The notes under the pieces are model-generated. The model searched no databases. It worked only from the letters and a program-made list of their open reading frames with translations, and was not told where the DNA came from. From JAIYDQ01 sp034408855 (GTDB taxonomy: Bacteria; Planctomycetota; Planctomycetia; Pirellulales; Pirellulaceae): a DNA stretch of 64,000 bases. Position 1 is the first letter of the stretch. Each line of letters begins with the position of its first letter. Positions 1 to 8,498 of the stretch are shown here, in pieces. The stretch is taken from the NCBI GenBank assembly GCA_034408855.1, contig JAWXCK010000283.1, forward strand, positions 1 to 64,000, in the 5' to 3' direction. Position numbers and translations under genes: made by a program.

Positions 1-57
1 GGGATGGGGGATGGGGGCTATGAAACTCCTATAAGCATATTAGGAAGCAAAATATTA

Positions 58-378
58 TCATAGGAACGGTATCAAAAAGAGCAGAGCAAAGACGATCAGC
101 AAAAGTATCGAGACATACTTCCACCGATTCGATCGGAAAGAAGTATGTTTATAGTCAGCAAATTCCTCGGCTAAAAACTCATCGTAGTCGAAGTCATCCT
201 CGGCAACATCGTGACCACCGTAGACGGATGCATGGTGGGAATCGGCATCGTCGAACTCAAGCAAAGGGTGCAGGGCCTGCTCACGACGGCAATGATGACA
301 CCGTTTCGCTGTCTTGGCGATGCGTTTTCCGCAGTTTTGGCAATCGATGAATTCAAGCTGCGGCATACGTTCTGGCAC
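58..378 (-). CDS. Small zinc-ribbon protein with C-terminal membrane anchor
   Basis: Function unknown. Seen: an N-terminal zinc-ribbon pattern with CxxC at residues 13/16 and CxxC at 27/30. An acidic middle stretch rich in Asp and Glu follows (about 40-75), then a single hydrophobic segment forming the last 20 residues, like a tail anchor with the ribbon in the cytoplasm. The start is uncertain: GTG at 378 has an AGGAG only 2 nt upstream, while ATG at 366 (four residues shorter) has the same motif too far away. It is divergent from the WD40 lipoprotein gene, so the two share a short intergenic region. Small planctomycete proteins with this layout are common, but I do not know a role. Confidence 0.72.
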   Translation of the reverse strand: MPERMPQLEFIDCQNCGKRIAKTAKRCHHCRREQALHPLLEFDDADSHHASVYGGHDVAEDDFDYDEFLAEEFADYKHTSFRSNRWKYVSILLLIVFALLFLIPFL

Positions 379-400
379 GACTCCTTGAATAGATTATAAC
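372..400 (+). promoter_or_regulatory. Candidate sigma70-type promoter for the WD40 lipoprotein gene
   Basis: CTGGCA (372-377) and TATAAC (395-400) are separated by 17 nt, matching 4/6 and 5/6 of the consensus. The predicted start of transcription is near 407, giving a leader of about 42 nt before the ATG at 449. Sequence match only. Confidence 0.35.
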
Positions 401-448
401 ACTCGGGTTGCCTCTTTGTGGCCTTTGTTCGGATTAGGAGAATTTGTC

Positions 449-3142
449 ATGCATGTCCTCGAAAAAAATCGAATGATTACCGAAAGGTATAGCTTTATAG
501 ACACCGTCGTACGAAGCATATTTCTTCCATGCGTTCCGCTCATCCTTAGTCTGCTCCTGGTCGGTTGCGGTCGTGAGTCAGTCTCGACAGTCGTCCAATT
601 AAATGACTCTCAACCGACGAGCGTGTCCGAAGACGTTTCGGCGGTTCAGAAATCTGACAGCGATTCAGGGAGCAAGTCGATTGCCGTTGCCGAAGTCGTG
701 GCTATCGAGGCGCCAACCGCGACCGAACAATCGAAAGCTAAAGTACTACCGAAGGCGAAGGATGTTGCGAAATTAGTTCCGGTGATTCCCGTGAAAGCCG
801 TTGAACCTACGCCAGATCAATTGAGTCGATGGACTCCTTCGCCATTCGAGCCATTGCAACTTTTAGCTTGTCGCGATTCGGCAAGAATTGGATTTGTTTC
901 CTGCATGGTTTCTCTTTCAGACGGGCAGCAATTCGTATTGGCCGGAACAAAGGTTACGCTCTGGTCGATTTCCAGCGAAGCACCGGAGCACGTTTTTCTT
1001 GATCTTGAAGGCGCAGAAAAGGATCGCTTTATTAAATCGCTTGCGATTTCGCCCGATGGAAAATGGCTTGCTGCCGGCGATTCTGAAGGGCTCCTTCGCA
1101 TCTGGAATGTTGCCGATCGAACTGAGCTTATTTCGAAACAGCTTTATCCAACCGGAATCACACAGATTGCTTTTTCGCTCGATGCGGAAGAGATTGCAAC
1201 GACTACCTATTTGGACGAAGTAACGGTATCGAATGCTCAATCGCTAGAGCAAAAGATCCGCTTTAAAGTCAACGACAATGGATTGCAGCGAATTTTGTAT
1301 ATTGCTCCGAATCAATTGGTTGCAGCCGCCGAGAAGATGACACTTTGGAATTCGAGCTTGGGAAAACTCGAGGAAACGATCTCGCCAGGACGCTACAACT
1401 TTACGCTTACTCGGTCGCTCGACAATCAATGGTTTGCCTATGGCGACAAGGAAGGGCTGCATTTTTGGAAGATCGCCGAGGGGAAAAATCTTTCAAAAAT
1501 CGACGGCGATTATACGCCAGAGCAACTTGCTGAATTCTCGCCCGATGGGAAATATCTCGCGCTCGCAGGCGGTTCAGATATACGAATTCTCGATGCCCAC
1601 AGCCATCGGACGGTACAAGTCATTGACCATGGCGGATGGGCGATGGTTGGAATCGAATGGTTGCCGAAAACGAATCTACTCGTCGTCGCTTCTGAAATCG
1701 GTCGAACTCGAATTTGGGGCACGCCACAAGCCGGAGAATCCTTTAACCTCAAGCCGATGCATGTCGCCGTAGAGATGCCAGATAGCTCATCTCACGATCC
1801 GGCGTCGGCAACTCAGTTGTTGAACGCCATCGATTTGAGAGTGTTTCCAAAATTGCCGGGCGGTAGGCCGAGTGCGTATGGCTCAACGGACCTCAGCTAC
1901 ACTGCACCGGTTCAGATCGAAGAAGCCAAGTTGTACTACCGTTACATGCTTGGGAAAGCAGGTTGGGCGGAACTGCCCCTCAACCCGCTCATTCCCGACC
2001 AGTTAGAATTTCGCAAGAATAGTTTCATGCTGTGGGTCTCGTTTTATAAGGCGGACGAATCCAACACGAATATCAGCTTGGTTAGCTCCGGGAATTACAA
2101 TGTACGATGGGCATCAAAATTCGACGCAGCGCCTATCGAAGTAACGTTCGAAAACGATTCGACGTCGATGTATAGCACTGAAGCCGAACTGCTTCAAATT
2201 GAAACCAACTTGCTTCGGAAAATGCATCAGGCAGGCTGGACTGCTTACACCAGGCTTCACGCTTCCCATAACGAAGAACCAGATGCGCGGAATTTGGAGT
2301 TTGTTCGCAATAGCAGCATCTTGAGTATCTCGATCGGAAAATTCCCAGTGAAGCCGTCTAGCTATATCGTGCAATATGGAAAGCGCATGACGATTTATTC
2401 GCTGCCCATCCCTGGCGATTCGGGCTTCGTCGAATTCGACGGCGTGACCGAACCCTATATGGTCGCAACAACCAAGATGAGCTTGAAGGAGACGAGCGAA
2501 TTCTACGACAAAGAGATGGTCGCCCAAGGATGGCTTCCTCGCGAAATGGGACGTAGCATAAAAGATGACCATCACTGGTTAGCCTACATTCGAGGTCAAC
2601 GCGACGTTTCGATCGGACTGGTAAAACAGGACAACGGCCGAACGCTCATTCGAGTCGGTAAGGATCTTGAAAAATCTTCGTGGCAACTCGCGAAGGAGAA
2701 GACCCCCGACGATTCCAATGCGAAAATAGTTGGCATTGAAGCGGTCGATTTCCCAATTTTGGAAAAATCCAAACCGCCGAGCTTTGATGCAAATGCGAAG
2801 AGTCTTGAGATTCAAGTCGATGCAACGCCCTTAATAAACGTCGGCGAACAATATACGAAACTGCTTGAGACATTGGGGTGGAAGAAAAAGAGCGAAGGCA
2901 TTATGGCCGATGACTATGTCTTCCTGACCTTTGGCAAAGAGCGTTCAGAGATCGACTTGCGAGCTCGATTAAAAGATGGGAATGCCGTTGCCAACATTCA
3001 GGGTAGCGGATTGCTCTGGACCAAGCCACTTCCGGGTGGTCAAAAACGCATTTCTTATGAAGCTTGGTTGCGTCTCCATCGAAAGCCTGCAAGTTTAGAT
3101 TGGCTGGACGAATATGAAACCGAAATGCAAAAGATCAAGTAG
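449..3142 (+). CDS. WD40-repeat lipoprotein with tandem C-terminal modules
   Basis: Probably a lipoprotein with a beta-propeller; function unknown. ATG 449 is chosen because AGGAG lies 8 nt upstream; an in-frame ATG exists at 416. Seen from 449: a hydrophobic signal segment ending in a lipobox (LVGC, about residue 40), and a Ser/Thr/Ala/Lys-rich linker to about residue 130. WD40-type blades follow to about 440, with repeated SPDGK...LA motifs and IW/LW endings. The last 410 residues contain four diverged copies of a module of about 90-115 residues, each with an amphipathic helix ending in a Gly-Trp pair (GW codons near 1961, 2233, 2527 and 2877). I do not recognise that module. The stop is close to the convergent pectate lyase gene. 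Confidence 0.85.
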   Translation: MHVLEKNRMITERYSFIDTVVRSIFLPCVPLILSLLLVGCGRESVSTVVQLNDSQPTSVSEDVSAVQKSDSDSGSKSIAVAEVVAIEAPTATEQSKAKVLPKAKDVAKLVPVIPVKAVEPTPDQLSRWTPSPFEPLQLLACRDSARIGFVSCMVSLSDGQQFVLAGTKVTLWSISSEAPEHVFLDLEGAEKDRFIKSLAISPDGKWLAAGDSEGLLRIWNVADRTELISKQLYPTGITQIAFSLDAEEIATTTYLDEVTVSNAQSLEQKIRFKVNDNGLQRILYIAPNQLVAAAEKMTLWNSSLGKLEETISPGRYNFTLTRSLDNQWFAYGDKEGLHFWKIAEGKNLSKIDGDYTPEQLAEFSPDGKYLALAGGSDIRILDAHSHRTVQVIDHGGWAMVGIEWLPKTNLLVVASEIGRTRIWGTPQAGESFNLKPMHVAVEMPDSSSHDPASATQLLNAIDLRVFPKLPGGRPSAYGSTDLSYTAPVQIEEAKLYYRYMLGKAGWAELPLNPLIPDQLEFRKNSFMLWVSFYKADESNTNISLVSSGNYNVRWASKFDAAPIEVTFENDSTSMYSTEAELLQIETNLLRKMHQAGWTAYTRLHASHNEEPDARNLEFVRNSSILSISIGKFPVKPSSYIVQYGKRMTIYSLPIPGDSGFVEFDGVTEPYMVATTKMSLKETSEFYDKEMVAQGWLPREMGRSIKDDHHWLAYIRGQRDVSIGLVKQDNGRTLIRVGKDLEKSSWQLAKEKTPDDSNAKIVGIEAVDFPILEKSKPPSFDANAKSLEIQVDATPLINVGEQYTKLLETLGWKKKSEGIMADDYVFLTFGKERSEIDLRARLKDGNAVANIQGSGLLWTKPLPGGQKRISYEAWLRLHRKPASLDWLDEYETEMQKIK

Positions 3143-3167
3143 ATTGGCTTTGCTAAGCCCGCCACAA

Positions 3168-4649
3168 TTATCGATCGCTTGCCAGATATTGGCTCAATAT
3201 CCCGAGGTTCTGTATAAAAGCTTTGGATTCGATGATTTTCGCCGATTCGCTTTTGCTGTCTTGGGATTGCAGTTTTCCTGATTGGACCCATGCGCCACGT
3301 TCATCAAGTCCTTCGATAACTTTGCGGACCGTCTTCTCGTCGGGGCGATCAATTGGCCTCGGAAGGTTTAGTCGCGCCGCGTATTCTGAGAGCTTCGACG
3401 GACTGAGTGCAGCAAGTTTTTTATAACGATCGTCGAGTTTCTTCAAACTGCTGCTGATGACGAATCCATAATGAGTGGGAACATCTTTGTCATCGTATGC
3501 TAGTTTATAGTCCTTCGTGAAGTAGAGCGGTCGATTCGATTGCAACTCGTAAAATCGTACCAAGTTACCGTCCGGGCGAATCGATTTTTGCAGATAGTCG
3601 AGGGCGCGTTTAGCGGATTCGAGAAAACGGCTATCGCTAGTGTTCTGGTACATCGTCAGCAAGATATCGATCACTTTTTGCGATTCGCCGCCGGAAACCG
3701 ACGGTGGCTCGAAACGCCGTGCCCAAGCCGGTTGCATTTCGGCATTGTATTGTTGAGCCCACGCCGGCTGCGGATCAGGCATTTGAGCGAGCAGCAAAAA
3801 CTCGGCGCCTTTGATCGCAGATTCTTTGTAGCGCTTATCGCCGTAAATGTCGAAGGCCAAGAACATCATTTTCAAGGTGTCGACATGCGTGTTGTCGTTG
3901 AGCGTGTAGTAGCCTTTATAATCAACATTCGGATGCGTTCGTGACCAACTCGACGGATAGCTTGCCTTGACAATCGGAAAATCCTCTCGATTCGGAGCTT
4001 GCGAAAAGCCTTGCGGCCATCCGCCATTGGGGTACTGCGCTTCGAGAAGTGCCTCCAAGACATACTGGGTCGCTTGGTGGATTCTTTCATCCGAGAATTT
4101 GAGCTCTTGATCGAGCCCCATCATAAACTTTACGCAGGCCTGGGTCTTATTATCATCGAGCGTCGTCACGTTTCTCGCCTTGCTACGAATTGGTCCATCG
4201 ACTCGATAAGCATTCTTTAGTCGTTCGTCCTTGTCGAATTCGATACCATTCGACCAACCGCCACTATGAAGCTGACCTCGAATCAAACATTCAGCCGCAT
4301 CCTTGGCAGCGGCCAGGCATTCTTGGTTTCCTGTTCTTTGAAAGGCTTCGAGCATCGCCATGGCGACCGCCGGAGTAGAAGGCGGCTCGATCCAGACCGT
4401 CGACTTACCCGTCTTCACTTCGCCCTCCTGGAACGTCAAATCGGACGAGTATCGGAAGACGTAGCCTCCCTCGATCGCGACGGTTTGATGAAAGAACGTA
4501 GCGGCTTTGTTCAGAGCAAGCTGAGCAGTTGCGCGCAGCAAATCATCGGCAACGGCGTTCCTTAAATACAGGGTCGCGCCCAGAAGCATGATCGCTGCGA
4601 TAAGGATCGAGCGTCGAAAACGTCGCCATGAACAAAAAGATAGCGTCAT
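3168..4649 (-). CDS. Secreted pectate lyase-like protein (PL10 family)
   Basis: Predicted to cleave polygalacturonate by beta-elimination outside the cytoplasm. Family recognition rests on the alpha-barrel motifs of PL10 lyases: TLDDNKT, QYPNGGWPQ, LNDNTHVDTL and a downstream QYNAEMQPAWARRFEPPS-like segment, spread over about residues 120-330. The length (493 aa) is somewhat above typical PL10 catalytic domains because of a C-terminal extension rich in charged residues. ATG 4649 is preferred over ATG 4691 because it leaves a compact signal peptide (basic RRFRR, then a hydrophobic core, then AVADD). Neighbours are not polysaccharide genes, so the substrate could also be a related polyuronate. 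Planctomycete paralogues of this fold are often annotated only as hypothetical. Confidence 0.8.
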   Translation of the reverse strand: MTLSFCSWRRFRRSILIAAIMLLGATLYLRNAVADDLLRATAQLALNKAATFFHQTVAIEGGYVFRYSSDLTFQEGEVKTGKSTVWIEPPSTPAVAMAMLEAFQRTGNQECLAAAKDAAECLIRGQLHSGGWSNGIEFDKDERLKNAYRVDGPIRSKARNVTTLDDNKTQACVKFMMGLDQELKFSDERIHQATQYVLEALLEAQYPNGGWPQGFSQAPNREDFPIVKASYPSSWSRTHPNVDYKGYYTLNDNTHVDTLKMMFLAFDIYGDKRYKESAIKGAEFLLLAQMPDPQPAWAQQYNAEMQPAWARRFEPPSVSGGESQKVIDILLTMYQNTSDSRFLESAKRALDYLQKSIRPDGNLVRFYELQSNRPLYFTKDYKLAYDDKDVPTHYGFVISSSLKKLDDRYKKLAALSPSKLSEYAARLNLPRPIDRPDEKTVRKVIEGLDERGAWVQSGKLQSQDSKSESAKIIESKAFIQNLGILSQYLASDR

Positions 4650-4790
4650 AGAATCAATGCTTAGGTGGGATAGGGAGGCGGGGTCTGTCAAGCGAAATTG
4701 TATCGTATCAGAAAGCGTTACGCATTGCTGCGGAGCCGTCGGTGTTAGCCGCGATTAACCTAATCGACGATCGAAGAACCGGTGGCTAGC

Positions 4791-4832
4791 CTGGATTATT
4801 CATCAGCCGGCGTGCGTCAGCACCGGTTCGCT
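4791..4832. repeat. Intergenic repeat, family A, half copy
   Basis: This 42-nt stretch matches 12811-12852 at 39 of 42 positions (differences at positions 3, 14 and 28). It lies in the gap between the pectate lyase and the sugar ABC operon. The copy at 12811 continues into a second inverted arm; this one does not. It is preceded by a CTAGCCTGG-type segment also seen at 32431. It is upstream of the operon promoter and does not overlap it. Confidence 0.8.
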
Positions 4833-4872
4833 AGTACTGTCAGCACAAAAAAGCGATCGAATTGTGAACTTG

Positions 4873-4901
4873 TTGACAGCCAAGTGCCGCTGCTCTAAAG
4901 T
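4873..4901 (+). promoter_or_regulatory. Promoter candidate for the sugar ABC/araM operon
   Basis: A perfect TTGACA (4873-4878) is followed after 17 nt by TAAAGT (4896-4901, 4/6). It lies 150 nt upstream of the chosen start of the binding-protein gene. A 7-2-7 palindrome sits just downstream of the -10, as expected for a repressible promoter. Confidence 0.55.
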
Positions 4902-4914
4902 TAGCATAATTATC

Positions 4915-4930
4915 CTGCATATTTATGCAG
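4915..4930. promoter_or_regulatory. Palindromic operator candidate for the SorC-family regulator
   Basis: CTGCATA-TT-TATGCAG is a perfect 7-bp inverted repeat with a 2-nt spacer, 14 nt downstream of the proposed -10. It is the best dyad in the leader. That the regulator encoded in the same operon binds it is inference from position. Confidence 0.45.
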
Positions 4931-5051
4931 CCTTGCTGGCTTGGCGATCGATGCCATGGCCCAATATCCTTCGAGGTACGTCCACATGATAACACGCATG
5001 CTCAACAGCTTTCAAATCTACCATGCAGAGCTGCAATCGCGAGGTCGAGCA

Positions 5052-5999
5052 ATGTTCACACGAGGCGGTTATCTTTGGCGATGCTGGTTGCTATTGCTGA
5101 TCGCAGGGGCGACCAGTTGTTCCAATCCAGGCGACTCTCGACGGCGGTCCGACGGTCAGGAAAAAGCAATTCGTGTGGGCGTGTCGTTTCAAGAACTCGA
5201 CAATCCCTACTTCGTCGTGATGAAAGAATCGCTCGATGTGGCAACGCGTTCGATCGGTGCCGAGCTGTATATTGCCGACGCTCGACACGATGTAACCAAG
5301 CAGATCAACGACATCGAAGATCTAATTCAAAAGGGGATCGATATTTTGCTTGTCAATCCAACCGATTCGGTAGGTATCGCAACGGCAGTTCGCTCGGCCA
5401 AGCAAGCTGGTGTTGTTGTCGTTGCCTTGGATGCGCAAGCCGACGGGCCGATCGATTGCTTTGTCGGTTCTAAAAATTTTGACGCCGGATATCAAGCCGG
5501 CGAAGAACTCTCTCGGCTACTCAATGGCAGAGGCAATGTAGCCATCTTGGATGGTATTCCGGTCGTTCCTATTCTCGAACGTGTCCGCGGATTCAAGGAA
5601 GCGATTGCAAAATCTCCAGGCATTGAAATTGTGGATATGCAAAATGGAAAGCAAGAACGGAGCACGGCACTTTCGGTCACCGAGAATATCATTCAGTCGC
5701 ATCCGGATCTCGATGGCCTGTTCAGTGTCAACGATGGAGGCGCGTTGGGGGCGTTGTCGGCTATCGAAGCGTCCGGCAAAGAGATAAAACTTGTAAGTGT
5801 TGATGGACTTGCGGAAGTTGTTTCCTCAATTCTCAAAGGCGGTCCTTTTCGGGCCACGGTGGCTCAGTACCCACGAGATCAAGCGAGAGTCGCGCTGGGT
5901 ATCGCCTTGGCCAAACATTGGGGAGCCAATGTTCCGAAAATTATCCCGATGGAAGTAAAACTCCTTACGGCCGAAAATGCTCAGGGGTTTTCTTGGTAG
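5052..5999 (+). CDS. Sugar ABC transporter substrate-binding lipoprotein (ribose/xylose type)
   Basis: Periplasmic sugar-binding protein of the RbsB-like Peripla_BP_4 group, delivering a monosaccharide or polyol to the permease encoded two genes on. ATG 5052 is chosen over the longer ORF start at 4941 because GAGG lies 7 nt upstream and the protein then begins with a classical lipoprotein signal (lipobox ATSC near residue 22). Seen: IRVGVSFQELDNPYF at the start of the mature domain, DIEDLIQKGIDILLVNP and an SVNDGGALGAL segment, all typical of this family. It is the first gene of a six-gene co-directional operon and carries the promoter and operator candidates in its leader. The ligand cannot be told from sequence. 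Confidence 0.88.
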   Translation: MFTRGGYLWRCWLLLLIAGATSCSNPGDSRRRSDGQEKAIRVGVSFQELDNPYFVVMKESLDVATRSIGAELYIADARHDVTKQINDIEDLIQKGIDILLVNPTDSVGIATAVRSAKQAGVVVVALDAQADGPIDCFVGSKNFDAGYQAGEELSRLLNGRGNVAILDGIPVVPILERVRGFKEAIAKSPGIEIVDMQNGKQERSTALSVTENIIQSHPDLDGLFSVNDGGALGALSAIEASGKEIKLVSVDGLAEVVSSILKGGPFRATVAQYPRDQARVALGIALAKHWGANVPKIIPMEVKLLTAENAQGFSW

Positions 6000-6040
6000 C
6001 GATTCTGTGTTCTTACCATTTACCAATAACTTTGATTTCG

Positions 6041-7549
6041 ATGTCGGCAGACTTACTTGAACTTCGATCGATTACCAAACGTTTTTCCGGAATCGTCGCC
6101 CTGCAAGATGTCAATCTATCGTTGCGGTCTGGGGAAATCCTGGCTTTGGTCGGCGAAAACGGGGCTGGTAAGTCGACATTGATGAAAATTTTGTCAGGAG
6201 TCTATCAACCCGATAGCGGCGAGATTTTGCTGGACGGAGAAAAGGTTGCCTTACGGAACCCGGTCGATGCTCAGGCTCGCGGGATCAGTATCATCTATCA
6301 GGAGTTCAGTCTCGTTCCATCGTTTAGCGTCGTCGACAACTTGTTCTTGGGATGCGAACGAACCAATCGTTTCGGGATTTCTTCTGCTGCCGAAATGCGT
6401 CGTGAATCCCAGGACATCCTCAAGCGACTGGGAGCGACGTTTTCAATCGATACGCCAGTCGAACTGTTGAGCGTTGCCGAACAGCAGTTTGTTGAAATCG
6501 CTAAGGCTCTGCTGCGGAGATCTCGGGTGCTCATCATGGATGAACCCACAGCGACGCTCACCGGGCAGGAGGTCGAGCGACTTTTGGCCATCGTGCGTGA
6601 ATTGGTCCAGCAAGGCATTGCGATCATTTTCATTTCGCATCATCTCAACGAAGTTTTTGAGATTGCCGATTCCATTGTTTGCCTTCGCGATGGTCAACGA
6701 GTCGGCCAGCTCAAACCGAGCGATTGCTCGCAACACGATCTCATTCGCATGATGGTCGGACGCGACGTATCGCAGACTTTTCCTGATCGTCCTGCAAGTG
6801 GGACTAAGCCAATTGTCTTGAATGTTCGGCAGCTTCAGCGGAAGCCGCACCTTCCTGCCACCTCGTTTCAACTTTGCGCCGGAGAGATCTTAGGGATTGC
6901 AGGGCTGGTTGGAGCTGGTCGAACGAAAATGGTCCGTGCCCTTATCGGTGCAGACAGCGCTTTTCGGCAGGAGCTCTTGTTGGACGGCAAGTGCATACGA
7001 CTTCGGAGTCCAGCCGACGCCCGAGCGATGGGAATCGGTCTGGTGCCCGAGAATCGACAACAACAAGGCTTAGTGATCGATGCGTCAGTACACGACAACG
7101 TTTTGCTGGCTAGTCTTCGTCGATTTTGCCATCCACGCTGGGGTTGGCTTCAACGATCGATAGCGAAAAATGCTTCGCGCGAACAGCTTGAAAAGCTCGA
7201 TGTGAAAGCGTCTTCCGTTCATCAACCGGTCAGAACATTCAGCGGCGGCAATCAGCAAAAGATTGTTTTAGCAAAATGGCTCTTGGTAGATTGCCGCATT
7301 TTGATTCTCGATGAGCCGACGCGAGGCATCGATGTCGGTGCCAAGGGAGAAATCTACCGACTGATACGACAGCTCGCCGATCGAGGCGTCGCCATCCTTC
7401 TCATTTCGTCGGAGCTTGCCGAGGTCATCGGATTGAGCGATCGAGTCATGGTAATGCGAGCTCAGAAAATCGAACATGTCTTCCATTCAAACGAATCGGT
7501 TTCGGAAGAAGCAATCATGAGTTTTGCCGCTGGAGGTAATCGTGGCTAG
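6041..7549 (+). CDS. Sugar ABC transporter ATP-binding protein, double-ATPase (RbsA/XylG type)
   Basis: Energises sugar uptake. At 502 aa it has the tandem-ATPase form of the CUT2 class. The first domain has Walker A GENGAGKST (about residue 36) and Walker B ILIMDEPTATLT. Its signature is degenerate (LSVAEQQ). The second domain has a degenerate Walker A (GLVGAGRTK), signature SGGNQQK and Walker B ILILDEPTRGID. Such asymmetry is normal in RbsA-like proteins. ATG 6041 is chosen because the family starts just before the LELRSITKRF segment; the ORF is open back to 5918 but that overlaps the previous gene. I see no clear ribosome-binding site. The gap from the binding-protein gene is 41 nt and the overlap with the permease is 8 nt. 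Confidence 0.92.
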   Translation: MSADLLELRSITKRFSGIVALQDVNLSLRSGEILALVGENGAGKSTLMKILSGVYQPDSGEILLDGEKVALRNPVDAQARGISIIYQEFSLVPSFSVVDNLFLGCERTNRFGISSAAEMRRESQDILKRLGATFSIDTPVELLSVAEQQFVEIAKALLRRSRVLIMDEPTATLTGQEVERLLAIVRELVQQGIAIIFISHHLNEVFEIADSIVCLRDGQRVGQLKPSDCSQHDLIRMMVGRDVSQTFPDRPASGTKPIVLNVRQLQRKPHLPATSFQLCAGEILGIAGLVGAGRTKMVRALIGADSAFRQELLLDGKCIRLRSPADARAMGIGLVPENRQQQGLVIDASVHDNVLLASLRRFCHPRWGWLQRSIAKNASREQLEKLDVKASSVHQPVRTFSGGNQQKIVLAKWLLVDCRILILDEPTRGIDVGAKGEIYRLIRQLADRGVAILLISSELAEVIGLSDRVMVMRAQKIEHVFHSNESVSEEAIMSFAAGGNRG

Positions 7550-8498
7550 CGAAATGAACCGCCACTGGCGTCGAGCGATTGAAAATCCAACCGTGCTTGC
7601 TCTGATTGGACTGATCATTCTCTGCCTAGCCATGACCTGTGTTTCCGATCGTTTCGCGACCTTGGACAATTTCAGCAATGTGGCGCGGCAAGTTTCGATC
7701 AATGCGATCATTGCGGCCGGAATGACTATCGTCATTCTGACCGGCGGTATCGACTTGTCCGTCGGGTCAGTAATGGCGTTAAGCATGACGTTTTGCACGG
7801 GAGCCATGTTGGCGCATGTTCCAATTCCCATCGCGGTTTTGATTGGCTTGCTCACCGGCCTTTTTTTCGGTGCCATCAATGGCGTCTTAATCGCCTACGC
7901 TCGACTACCAGCAATCATTGTCACTTTAGCGACGATGGAAATTCCGCGAGGCTTGGCGTTACTCTACACCGGTGGTTACCCGCAATCAGGATTGCCCGCG
8001 AGCTTTGCTTGGATTGGTCAAGGTGAGTTTATCGGCTTACCAATACCGATCATCGTGATGCTTGGCGTGTTCGGTATTCTCTTTGCGTTGCTGCGTTATT
8101 TTCCAACCGGTCGCTATTTCTTCGCAATGGGAGGCAATGAAGAAGCCGCTCGGCTATCGGGCGTTTCCGTCGAGAGCAACAAAGTTCTCGCGTACGCCAT
8201 ATGCGGACTCACCGCCGCCATCAGCGGGATCGTCCTTTCATCGCGGCTCATGTCTGGGCAACCCAACGCCGGAACCGGTTTTGAACTCGACGCCATTGCC
8301 GCCGTGGTGCTCGGAGGAACGGCCATTCGAGGTGGTCGAGGTTCGATCGTTGGAACCTTGATCGGTGCCATGACCTTAGGTGTACTCAATAACGGATTGA
8401 ACTTGATGAGCGTTTCACCTTACACACAAAAAGTATTAAAGGGAGTCATTATTCTGTTTGCGATTTACGCAGGATCGGCCAGACGCAATCGATCATGA
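7542..8498 (+). CDS. Sugar ABC transporter permease (RbsC type)
   Basis: Inner-membrane permease of the CUT2 sugar importers, about 318 aa with eight to ten hydrophobic segments. The diagnostic segment GGIDLSVGSVMALS is near residue 70, and AVVLGGTAIRGGRGS is near 255 (the EAA-like cytoplasmic loop). GTG 7542 is chosen because GGAGG lies 5 nt upstream and the resulting 8-nt overlap with the ATPase gene is typical. ATG 7554 is the alternative. The stop overlaps the regulator start (ATGA at 8495), so translation is probably coupled. Confidence 0.9.
   Translation: MASEMNRHWRRAIENPTVLALIGLIILCLAMTCVSDRFATLDNFSNVARQVSINAIIAAGMTIVILTGGIDLSVGSVMALSMTFCTGAMLAHVPIPIAVLIGLLTGLFFGAINGVLIAYARLPAIIVTLATMEIPRGLALLYTGGYPQSGLPASFAWIGQGEFIGLPIPIIVMLGVFGILFALLRYFPTGRYFFAMGGNEEAARLSGVSVESNKVLAYAICGLTAAISGIVLSSRLMSGQPNAGTGFELDAIAAVVLGGTAIRGGRGSIVGTLIGAMTLGVLNNGLNLMSVSPYTQKVLKGVIILFAIYAGSARRNRS

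Noticed and set aside
1..57. GGGATGGGGGATGGGGG direct repeat at the window edge
   Set aside because: Too short and cut by the window boundary to interpret.
2114..2575. 153-codon antisense ORF within the WD40 lipoprotein gene
   Set aside because: Shadow of the plus-strand gene; no independent motif.
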